Origin: JBGSYJ01 sp041750915
GTDB taxonomy: Bacteria > Acidobacteriota > Thermoanaerobaculia > Gp7-AA8
Assembly (NCBI GenBank): GCA_041750915.1
Contig: JBGSYJ010000142.1
Coordinates: 1 to 15,312, forward strand
DNA length: 15,312 bases
Direction of reading: 5' to 3'
How positions within the stretch are numbered: position 1 is the stretch's first letter; each line of letters starts with the position of its first letter. The translations under genes and the position numbers were made by a program. The notes below the pieces were generated by a model that saw only the letters and a program-made list of their open reading frames with translations, was not told the DNA's origin and ran no database searches. Below, piece by piece: positions 7,773-14,073 of the stretch.

Positions 7773-7904
7773 GATCGTCGGCGAGAGCCGGTCGTGAAGC
7801 GGCGTCCGTCAGCCGGGCCGGATCGCGGCTGGCAGATGTGGTACCATCGATCAAGTTACTGAAACCAATTGCAGTTACGCCTACGGGTGTTCACCGGACG
7901 CAGC

Positions 7905-7910
7905 GGAGGG
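7905..7910 (+). promoter_or_regulatory. Ribosome binding site supporting the TTG start of the DUF1844 gene
   Basis: GGAGGG lies four bases before the TTG at 7915-7917 and is the best ribosome site in this gap. The 142 bases between the LCAT-like gene and this gene show no other clear signal. Confidence 0.55.
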
Positions 7911-7914
7911 TCGG

Positions 7915-8385
7915 TTGCCAAAACAGAATCAATCATCACCCCAGCAGCCACTCAAGGTCACGGACAAACGAATCTTTACGGCCGAAGGTGAGGTCAAAGA
8001 GGAGTTCAGAAACGCGGTTGAGCCGTCTGAGGAGGACGCCGGCGTAACAGCCGCCCCACCTGCTCCCGAGCCGGAGAAACCGGAAGCTCAACCTCTCGAA
8101 GAGGGCCGGAAGAGCACGCGCGACCGCGGTGAGAACCCGGGGACTCCATTCTCCCTCTTTCTCGAGTCCCTGATCGTCAATGCATACATGGCCATGGGCT
8201 TGCTTAGGAATCCCTACGCGCCCGAGACCACGGTCGACCTTCAGGCGGCAAAGCAGATGATCGATCTGATCGTCATGCTCGAGGAGAAGACTCGCGGTAA
8301 CCTGACCGAAGAAGAGACCGAATTCCTGACTGCCCATCTCGGTGAGCTCAAGCTCAAGTACCTGCAGCGAAGCAAGGCCCTCTGA
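7915..8385 (+). CDS. DUF1844 domain-containing protein
   Basis: This 156-residue soluble protein has two parts. Residues 1-78 are a polar, Pro/Glu-rich, probably disordered region (PAPEPEKPEAQPLEEG). Residues 79-154 match the DUF1844 family (PF08899): FSLFLESLIVNAYMAMGLL, then DLQAAKQMIDLIVMLEEKT and GNLTEEETEFL. The function is not known; the fold is predicted all-helical. The TTG start follows GGAGGG closely. The next gene begins 94 bases after its stop, and the two may be co-transcribed with the DUF4388 gene beyond. Confidence 0.87.
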   Translation: MPKQNQSSPQQPLKVTDKRIFTAEGEVKEEFRNAVEPSEEDAGVTAAPPAPEPEKPEAQPLEEGRKSTRDRGENPGTPFSLFLESLIVNAYMAMGLLRNPYAPETTVDLQAAKQMIDLIVMLEEKTRGNLTEEETEFLTAHLGELKLKYLQRSKAL

Positions 8386-8479
8386 TTCAATGACGCTGGT
8401 GAGACCGCGAACCTCATGCCCTCGAATTCCGAGCGGTCCGATGATCGCGAGGTGCTCGTCCGGCCGTCATGAGAACCTG

Positions 8480-10333
8480 ATGTCGCTGCCGCTTCGCATC
8501 CTTTTCCTGTTGCTCTGTCTCGTGGCCGGCTCAACGGAGACTTTCGCCGCGCCAGCAGAGACGTCTCCTCGTGAACTCTGGTTCTACGCCACGGAGGCAA
8601 TCCGCGGCGGCGATCGCGAGGAAGCGGAGCGCATGGTGCAGCAGATTCAGCTCACCGGCCGATCCGTCGGTGTCACGCGATTCCCGGTCTACGCAGACGC
8701 GACGGCGGCGTACGCGATGCAGGCTTTCCGCAATGGCGATGACGATCTGGCTCAGTGGTCCCTCCGCCTCGCATCCACTCTCGACCCGAAACTCCCGGAC
8801 GTCGACTTTACCGCGGCGGACATGGCGAGGGCGCGATCCGACTGGCGGGGATACGGCGAATCGATCCTGCACGGCTTCCGGAAATCGGGCGCGAACTACC
8901 GCACCCGTCTGCTGGCCATTTCCGATCTGATACTCGTGGCCTCCACCGCCGTGGCGCTCTCAATTGCGCTCTTCGCGATGCTTCTCTTCTACCGCTACGC
9001 GCGGCCCGCGGCCCACGACTTCACCGAGATCCTGAGTGCGAAACTGAGCTCGCGAGTCGCGGCGGTCGTGGCGTGGAGTCTGTTGTTTGCTCCTCTGTAC
9101 CTGTGGCTGGGCCCGATGTGGCTGATTCTGTTCTGGCTCGCCCTGTTTTTCGGTTATGCAACGCGCGCGGAACGGGGCATCATCATCGGCGCGATTGTGC
9201 TCGCAGGTCTACTGCCCCTTGTTCTCGCGTGGACTTCGTTCAGGATCTCGGGAATCGACAGCCCCGTCATCCAGGCCGCCGTCGCAAGCGCGGAGCGAAG
9301 TCTCAATCCAGAGCCGTTGAAGAGGCTCGAGCAGCTGGCGGAGATCATGCCGGAGGAACCATTGCTGTACCTCCTCATGGGCGACCTCGAAGTCCAGCAG
9401 GCGAACGAGCGAGCGGCCGCGCAGCACTACCGCAAAGCCCTCGATCTGGACGACCGGGTGGCCGGCGCTCAGCTGAACCTCGGAAATCTCTACTTTTTCG
9501 AGAACGACTTCCAGACGGCGAGCCTCCTTTACGAACGGGCCTCGCAGCTCGACCCTTCGATGGCGATCGCGTATTACAACCACGCAGTTGCCAGCGGAGA
9601 GCTCTACAAGTTCTCAGAGCAGGGCGAACAGCTCGCGCAGGCGAGGGACCGCGATCGCGCTTCGATCGCAAAGCTTCTCGGAAATCCGCCACCGACCAAG
9701 GTCGTAATGTACGAGTTCCCGATCGGCTCAGCTTGGGGCCTGGCCGAACGCATCGCGCGCAGCGGTGACGCTCGCGAGATTTACGGAAATCATGCGCTGT
9801 TCGAGCCGCTCGTTGCCTTCCGCAACCCGCAGACTCTGGCGGCGGTCCTCGCGCTTGCGGGCGCAATCGTGCTTTGGACTTTCCGACGGCGGAACGGCTT
9901 TGCCGCCGAATGCCAGAAGTGCGGGCGAACGTTCTGCTTCCGCTGCAAAGCCTCGCGTGAGAGCGCGAGCTACTGCACGCAGTGCATTCACATCTACCTG
10001 AAGAGGGACGGCGTTTCGCTGGAGACCAAACGGGACAAACTCCAGGAAGTTCAGGACTACCTGTCAACGAGTCAGAGGCGCAGAAGAATCTTGTCGATGC
10101 TCGTTCCCGGCGCGGGTCAGATCATCGACGACAGACCGCTTCGTGGTATCGCATTCACTCTGCTGTTTGTGTTCTTCGTATGCATGGCCCTTCTCGTGGG
10201 GAACCTGGCTCCCCTCGCGGCACCCGCCGAAGGGATGAAGCTCGCACTGCGAACGCTCGCAATCGCGCTCGCAGCACTCGTCTGGCTGATTGCCTTCGTC
10301 TCGATGCTGAGGCACAAATCGAGTGCGTCGTGA
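8480..10333 (+). CDS. Multi-span membrane protein with TPR repeats and a six-cysteine zinc ribbon
   Basis: The 617-residue product starts with a signal peptide or first span (MSLPLRILFLLLCLVAG, 1-17; possible cleavage after TFA, 21-23). A helical repeat region follows (28-140), then hydrophobic spans near 149-171, 197-226 and 233-253. TPR-like repeats cover about 290-360 (LYLLMGDLEVQQANERAAA, then AGAQLNLGNLYFFENDFQTA). A further span lies at 451-468. Six cysteines, 478, 481, 486, 489, 499 and 502, form three CxxC pairs. Next come GAGQIIDDRPLRG (544-556) and two final spans (557-577, 590-610). I do not recognise a named family. It is probably an inner-membrane scaffold whose TPR and zinc-ribbon parts bind partners. 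The open frame extends 46 codons upstream, overlapping the DUF1844 gene, but ATG 8480 begins a proper signal sequence. The DUF4388 gene starts nine bases after its stop, indicating an operon. Confidence 0.83.
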   Translation: MSLPLRILFLLLCLVAGSTETFAAPAETSPRELWFYATEAIRGGDREEAERMVQQIQLTGRSVGVTRFPVYADATAAYAMQAFRNGDDDLAQWSLRLASTLDPKLPDVDFTAADMARARSDWRGYGESILHGFRKSGANYRTRLLAISDLILVASTAVALSIALFAMLLFYRYARPAAHDFTEILSAKLSSRVAAVVAWSLLFAPLYLWLGPMWLILFWLALFFGYATRAERGIIIGAIVLAGLLPLVLAWTSFRISGIDSPVIQAAVASAERSLNPEPLKRLEQLAEIMPEEPLLYLLMGDLEVQQANERAAAQHYRKALDLDDRVAGAQLNLGNLYFFENDFQTASLLYERASQLDPSMAIAYYNHAVASGELYKFSEQGEQLAQARDRDRASIAKLLGNPPPTKVVMYEFPIGSAWGLAERIARSGDAREIYGNHALFEPLVAFRNPQTLAAVLALAGAIVLWTFRRRNGFAAECQKCGRTFCFRCKASRESASYCTQCIHIYLKRDGVSLETKRDKLQEVQDYLSTSQRRRRILSMLVPGAGQIIDDRPLRGIAFTLLFVFFVCMALLVGNLAPLAAPAEGMKLALRTLAIALAALVWLIAFVSMLRHKSSAS

Positions 10334-10342
10334 GGACCTCGT

Positions 10343-11620
10343 ATGGCACTTGAAGGAACGCTCAAAGATTTCAGCCTTGCGGACATTTTCCAGCTGATCG
10401 GTCTTCAGCGGAAGACGGGCGTGTTGACCCTTCGTGGAAAGGACGACACGGTCACTGTGACTTTCCTCGACGGAAAAGTCGTCTCGGCCGACTCGCTCAA
10501 CAGAAGGCTCGAGCACAGGCTTGGACATGTGCTGATCAAGACCGGAACGCTGACGACTGAACAGCTCAACCGGGCGCTCGAGATCCAGCGGGAGACACTG
10601 CAGAGACTCGGATTCATCCTGACTCATTACGGCATCATCTCGAACGACAGCCTTCGCGCAGCCCTCCAGCTGCAGATCCTGCAGATCATCTACAGGCTGT
10701 TTCGCTGGCAGGATGGTGAATACCACTTTTCGCAGGAAACAACGATCGAATACGACCGTGAGAACGTCGTCCCGATCACCGCGGAATCGGTCCTGATGGA
10801 AGGCGCCCGGATGATCGATGAGTGGCCGATGATCGAGAAGAAGATCCGCTCATACGATATGGTCTTCCGGAAGAAGCCTCTCGATGAGAAAAGTGCCCGT
10901 CTGGTCGCCGAGCCTGAGAGAGTCGACCCGGAGGACAGCAAGACACGCCGCGCCAAAGATCGCGACGGAAACAGGATTTCACGCGACGAACAACTCGTCT
11001 ACGACCTGGTCGACGGCGAGAGCACAGTTGGCGAAATCGTCGAGGCCAGCAGACTCTCTGAGTTCGATACGAATCGAGCGTTGTACGACCTGGTCACGCG
11101 CGAGCTCATCGAGGAAGTGTCCGACTCGCCTCCCCTGATCTCCATCGATGAAAGCATCCTCAGTGACTCAAAGGCGGAGGAGCCACCGGCCGTTCCGCTG
11201 GCTCTCGTCGCAGTACTCGCCATTCTCGCGATCCTGTCGCTGGCAACGTCATGGAAGAACCCTCTGAACATCACCAGTCCTGTCGGACGCTCCCTCTCCG
11301 CGATTGAGGAGGCGAGGAAATCCGTTTCGTTTCAGCGCATCCGGACCATCGGAGAAGCTGTCGAGGGCTACCGGATGGTCAATGGCGGACTGCCGGACGA
11401 ACTGGAGAACCTCACACCCGATTTCGTCTCGGCGGACCTGCTCGCCGACCCCTGGAGGACGCCTTTCAAGTATCTCCAGCCTCCGGGCAAGTATCTTGTC
11501 ATCGGGTTCACTCCCGACGGTCGCGCCGACACCGATCTGTTCTACTCGCGAATCATCGAGACTCCCGGTGTTCCTACGAAGGGATCGGAGCCAACGGGCG
11601 GAATCGAGCTCGTAGACTGA
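10343..11620 (+). CDS. DUF4388 protein with MshEN-like c-di-GMP motifs, one TM span and GspG-like C-terminus
   Basis: The 425-residue product begins with a DUF4388 (PatA N-terminal-like) domain, MALEGTLKDFSLADIFQLIG (1-20), continuing to about 50. Residues 59-82 and 88-111 are two 24-residue motifs, each starting RLG, with a central Gly at motif position 10 and a final Gln, separated by five residues. That is the layout of the MshEN (GspE N-terminal) c-di-GMP-binding domain. Residues 212-260 look like a winged helix. One hydrophobic span is at 284-302. Residues 316-402 resemble the type II secretion pseudopilin GspG after its N-terminal helix: RIRTIGEAVEGYRMVNGGLP (332-351), DPWRTPFKY (369-377), and GFTPDGRADTD (388-398) in the place of the calcium-loop region. 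GAGG precedes the ATG by eight bases, nine bases after the previous gene. The TGA stop is the first triplet of the heptamer array at 11618. Confidence 0.87.
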   Translation: MALEGTLKDFSLADIFQLIGLQRKTGVLTLRGKDDTVTVTFLDGKVVSADSLNRRLEHRLGHVLIKTGTLTTEQLNRALEIQRETLQRLGFILTHYGIISNDSLRAALQLQILQIIYRLFRWQDGEYHFSQETTIEYDRENVVPITAESVLMEGARMIDEWPMIEKKIRSYDMVFRKKPLDEKSARLVAEPERVDPEDSKTRRAKDRDGNRISRDEQLVYDLVDGESTVGEIVEASRLSEFDTNRALYDLVTRELIEEVSDSPPLISIDESILSDSKAEEPPAVPLALVAVLAILAILSLATSWKNPLNITSPVGRSLSAIEEARKSVSFQRIRTIGEAVEGYRMVNGGLPDELENLTPDFVSADLLADPWRTPFKYLQPPGKYLVIGFTPDGRADTDLFYSRIIETPGVPTKGSEPTGGIELVD

Positions 11621-11709
11621 AGAATTGAGAATTCAGAAAAGGGCACGTCAAAGGTTTGTCATCCTGAGCGTTCTTTCTGAATTCTGAATTCTAAATTCTG
11701 AATTCTTCA
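11618..11709. repeat. Inverted pair of 7-base tandem repeat arrays, locus 2 (TGAATTC family)
   Basis: The left arm (11618-11639) reads TGAAGAATTGAGAATTCAGA and a little more. The right arm (11674-11709) is its reverse complement with two extra heptamers: TGAATTC, TGAATTC, TAAATTC, TGAATTC, then TTCAG. The pair lies between two convergent genes. The left arm begins with the stop codon of the DUF4388 gene, and the right arm ends two bases from the stop of the aspartase-like gene. In RNA from either direction it would fold as a stem-loop, so a shared two-way terminator or 3'-end protector is plausible. Confidence 0.85.
11658..11670 (+). repeat. 13-base fragment of the GTCATCCTGAGCG repeat inside the heptamer pair
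   Basis: GTCATCCTGAGCG, the start of the 88-base element arm, occurs within the spacer of the TGAATTC pair and stops abruptly where TTCTTTCTGAATTC begins. The two repeat families are nested here. Confidence 0.65.
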
Positions 11710-11711
11710 GT

Positions 11712-13250
11712 TCAGCGGTCTGCTTGTCCCGCGAGAAACTCGGGCGTGAAGATCGCTTCGATCTGCGCGTCACTGAGCAGCCGGCTGCGCCTCAGGAGAT
11801 CGGGGATCGGTGTACCCGTCGCAGCAGACTCTTTCGCAATCTCCGCTGCCCGTGCATATCCTATGAGTGGGTTGAGTGCAGTGGCGAGGGCCGGCGAGCT
11901 GATGTAGTACGCGCGGCACCGTTCCCTGTCGACCTGAATTCCTGCGATGCATCGGTCGACGAAGACCGGAAGATAGCTGCTCAAGATCTGGATCGAGAAG
12001 AGGGTTTCGAACGCCATCATCGGCATCATGACATTCAGCTCGAGCTGTCCCGCCTGCACGCCGTAGGCGACCGCCGTGTCGCCACCGATGATATGGAAGC
12101 AGATCTGATTCATGCACTCGAGCATCGAGGGGTTCACCTTCCCCGGCATGATCGAGGAGCCGGGCTGCACCTCGGGAAGAATGATCTCGGCCAGGCCCGT
12201 CTGCGGCCCCGAAGACAGCAGCCGAAGATCGTTGGTGATGCGCGTGAGCTCGAGCGCGAGATTCCGGAGCGATGATGACGTTGCGGCGAGTGGAAGCTGT
12301 GACTGCATCGCTTCTCTGAGGTCATCGATCGGCTCGAGTGACAGCCGGGTCAGGAGCGTCAAATATCCGACCACCGCATAGCGATAGCCGGGCGGCGTGT
12401 TGATGCCGGTGCCGGTGGCGGTTCCGCCGATGCCGAGCTGGCGGAGCTCGTCTGCGGAATCAGACAGGAGCCTCGTTGCCCGTCTGACGGCAGCGGCCCA
12501 CGCTTTGAACTCCTGACCGAGCGTTACGGGAACGGCATCCTGGAGATGCGTACGTCCCGACTTGATCACGTCGGAGAACTCTTCGCCTTTCGCGTCGAGT
12601 GCGAACGCCAGTCCGTCGAGCGCGGGAAGAAGCTCTCGTAGAAGCATGAGCGTTGCCATGCGGGTCGCCGTCGGAAACGTGTCGTTGGTTGATTGCGACA
12701 TGTTGACGTGATCGTTCGGATGGATCGGCGAGTACGCACCGATTTTCGACCCACATCGGACGTTCGCGAGATTCGCGATCACCTCGTTGCAGTTCATGTT
12801 GAACGAGGTTCCAGCTCCCGCCTGAAAGACGTCAACCGGAAACTGATCGCAATAGGCCATGTCGATATAGGGCTTCGCGGGCAGGCCCGTGCCGTCGTGG
12901 AGGTCGTCCTCATCCGCGAGAAGGCTGCCGTCGATGGGATCGTCCGGCGAGCCGCCCTTTCGCTTTCGAGCGATTCGTCCGAACGACTGGGTCGTCTCGC
13001 CCACGATCTCGTCGCAGGCATCGCAGATGGCGCGGGCGGACTTGCGATCCAGCACTCCCAGTTCGTAGTTCGTCAGCGCCGCTGCTTTCTTCAGCAGAAC
13101 AAAGGCTCGAATGAACGCGGGGTGTTGTCGCAACCCGCTGACGGGAAAGTTTTCGACGGCCCGCTGAGTCTGAGCGCCGTACAGCGCATTCCGCGGAACC
13201 CGGACCTCGCCCATGGTGTCGCGCTCGATCCGGAAAGCTTTGTTCATCAT
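11712..13250 (-). CDS. aspA: Aspartase/fumarase superfamily enzyme, probably aspartate ammonia-lyase
   Basis: This 512-residue enzyme belongs to the class II fumarase/aspartase superfamily of soluble tetramers that reversibly form fumarate by elimination. Signature GSSIMPGKVN is at 364-373, with Ser365 the likely catalytic serine; GRTHLQDA (232-239) and QSTND (186-190) line the active site. Several blocks favour aspartase (aspartate to fumarate plus ammonia) over FumC: DQFPVDVFQAGAGTS (135-149), NDHVN (179-183), DLRLLSSGP (341-349) and AGQLELNVMMP (400-410). Fumarase remains possible. An extra 40-45 residues (about 86-133, charged and Gly/Asp-rich) interrupt the usual link between the first helical region and this block, explaining a length above the usual ~470. 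ATG 13250 is chosen because GGAG lies nine bases before it; GTG 13268 is an alternative. It is the last gene of the leftward fumarase cluster, 66 bases after the beta subunit. Confidence 0.9.
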   Translation of the reverse strand: MMNKAFRIERDTMGEVRVPRNALYGAQTQRAVENFPVSGLRQHPAFIRAFVLLKKAAALTNYELGVLDRKSARAICDACDEIVGETTQSFGRIARKRKGGSPDDPIDGSLLADEDDLHDGTGLPAKPYIDMAYCDQFPVDVFQAGAGTSFNMNCNEVIANLANVRCGSKIGAYSPIHPNDHVNMSQSTNDTFPTATRMATLMLLRELLPALDGLAFALDAKGEEFSDVIKSGRTHLQDAVPVTLGQEFKAWAAAVRRATRLLSDSADELRQLGIGGTATGTGINTPPGYRYAVVGYLTLLTRLSLEPIDDLREAMQSQLPLAATSSSLRNLALELTRITNDLRLLSSGPQTGLAEIILPEVQPGSSIMPGKVNPSMLECMNQICFHIIGGDTAVAYGVQAGQLELNVMMPMMAFETLFSIQILSSYLPVFVDRCIAGIQVDRERCRAYYISSPALATALNPLIGYARAAEIAKESAATGTPIPDLLRRSRLLSDAQIEAIFTPEFLAGQADR

Positions 13251-13316
13251 TGTCTGTCGCTCCGTCACGTGGAGTGTCTTTTCGTCGCCGTCGCCTATCC
13301 CGCGTTCGTCCGCCCT

Positions 13317-13892
13317 TTACTCATTCCTCATCGCGGCGAACTTTGCCTTCGACTCATCGAAGACTTCGCGGTGAAGGCTTCGGCCGTGAGAATCCATCGT
13401 AACGATTGCCATGAACTCTTCAACCCACAGATGCCAGATGGCCTCAGGGCTTCCAAGGTCCATCCAGTCGACGCCGTCGACACGTTTGATCGATGCGGCG
13501 CACACCTGAGCGGCTCCTCCGATCGCGTGAAGGTAGACGGCGCCGTACTCCCGGCATCCGGCGAGAGTTTTCTCTCCCATTCCGCCTTTGCCGATCACGC
13601 CGCGGATCCCGTAGTCGCGCATCACCTCCCACTGGTAGGGCTCTTCGCGCGAACTGGTCGTAGGACCGGCTGCCTTGCAGACCCAGGCGTCGCCCTCGCG
13701 CACCATCACAGGCCCGCAGTGGTAGATGATCTGGCCCGCGAGATCGACGGGAGGCTTCGTGCCCGTGTGGATCCGGTGATGGACAGCGTCGCGGCCCGTG
13801 TACAACCGGCCGGTGATCGATACCGTATCGCCGACGTTCAGAGAACGCGTCGTCGCTTCGTCGAGGGGAGTGGTGATGTTGATTTTCGACAT
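13317..13892 (-). CDS. Class I fumarate hydratase, beta subunit (C-terminal domain)
   Basis: The 191-residue product is the beta subunit of a two-subunit iron-sulfur hydro-lyase (fumarase class I, TtdB-like), which works with the alpha subunit coded just upstream to interconvert fumarate and malate (or tartrate and oxaloacetate in TtdAB). Conserved blocks are GDTVSITGRLYTGRDAVHHR (21-40), GQIIYHCGPV (53-62), AAGPTTS (74-80), GVIGKGGMG (98-106), LHAIGGAA (121-128) and VDWMDLGSPEAIW (141-153). Fumarate specificity is inferred from its neighbours. The start ATG (13892) has no ribosome site: only GACCT separates it from the GTCTACT heptamer array. Translation may therefore depend on coupling or on structure in the leader. 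Confidence 0.93.
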   Translation of the reverse strand: MSKINITTPLDEATTRSLNVGDTVSITGRLYTGRDAVHHRIHTGTKPPVDLAGQIIYHCGPVMVREGDAWVCKAAGPTTSSREEPYQWEVMRDYGIRGVIGKGGMGEKTLAGCREYGAVYLHAIGGAAQVCAASIKRVDGVDWMDLGSPEAIWHLWVEEFMAIVTMDSHGRSLHREVFDESKAKFAAMRNE

Positions 13893-13894
13893 AG

Positions 13895-14066
13895 GTCAGT
13901 AGACGGTAGTGAGTAGACAGTACACAGTAGACAGGAGACAGTAGACAGTAGACCACCCACCCTGCGTTTCACCCCTTCGCGCTTTCGCAGTGCGCCCCTA
14001 GCCAGGGCGGAGACCTACGACGCGGGGGGTGGGCTACTGTCTCCTGTCTACTGTGTACTGTCTACT
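13895..14066. repeat. Inverted pair of 7-base tandem repeat arrays, locus 3, with a perfect 33-bp inverted repeat
   Basis: The left array (13895-13950) holds eight heptamers in fixed phase, mostly GACAGTA or CACAGTA with a degenerate first three. The right array (14034-14066) is the exact reverse complement of 13912-13944 over 33 bases, including the variant units CACAGTA and GACAGGA in the same order. Inner flanks CCCACCC and GGGTGGG also pair. The pair separates the alpha and beta fumarase genes: the left array lies two bases from the beta start codon and the right array seven bases from the alpha stop. The spacer holds no gene. Confidence 0.92.
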
Positions 14067-14073
14067 TCTGAAA

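Noticed and set aside
8342..8479. 46-codon N-terminal extension of the TPR membrane protein
   Set aside because: It overlaps the DUF1844 gene end, is Ser/Arg/Pro-rich, and would bury the signal peptide that begins at 8480.
8755..9768. 337-codon overlapping frame inside the TPR membrane protein gene
   Set aside because: Arg/Pro/Gly-rich shadow translation; the other frame has spans, TPRs and paired cysteines.
12693..13916. 407-codon rightward frame opposite the aspartase-like and fumarase beta genes
   Set aside because: Antisense to two conserved enzymes and spans their intergenic gap without any recognisable domain.
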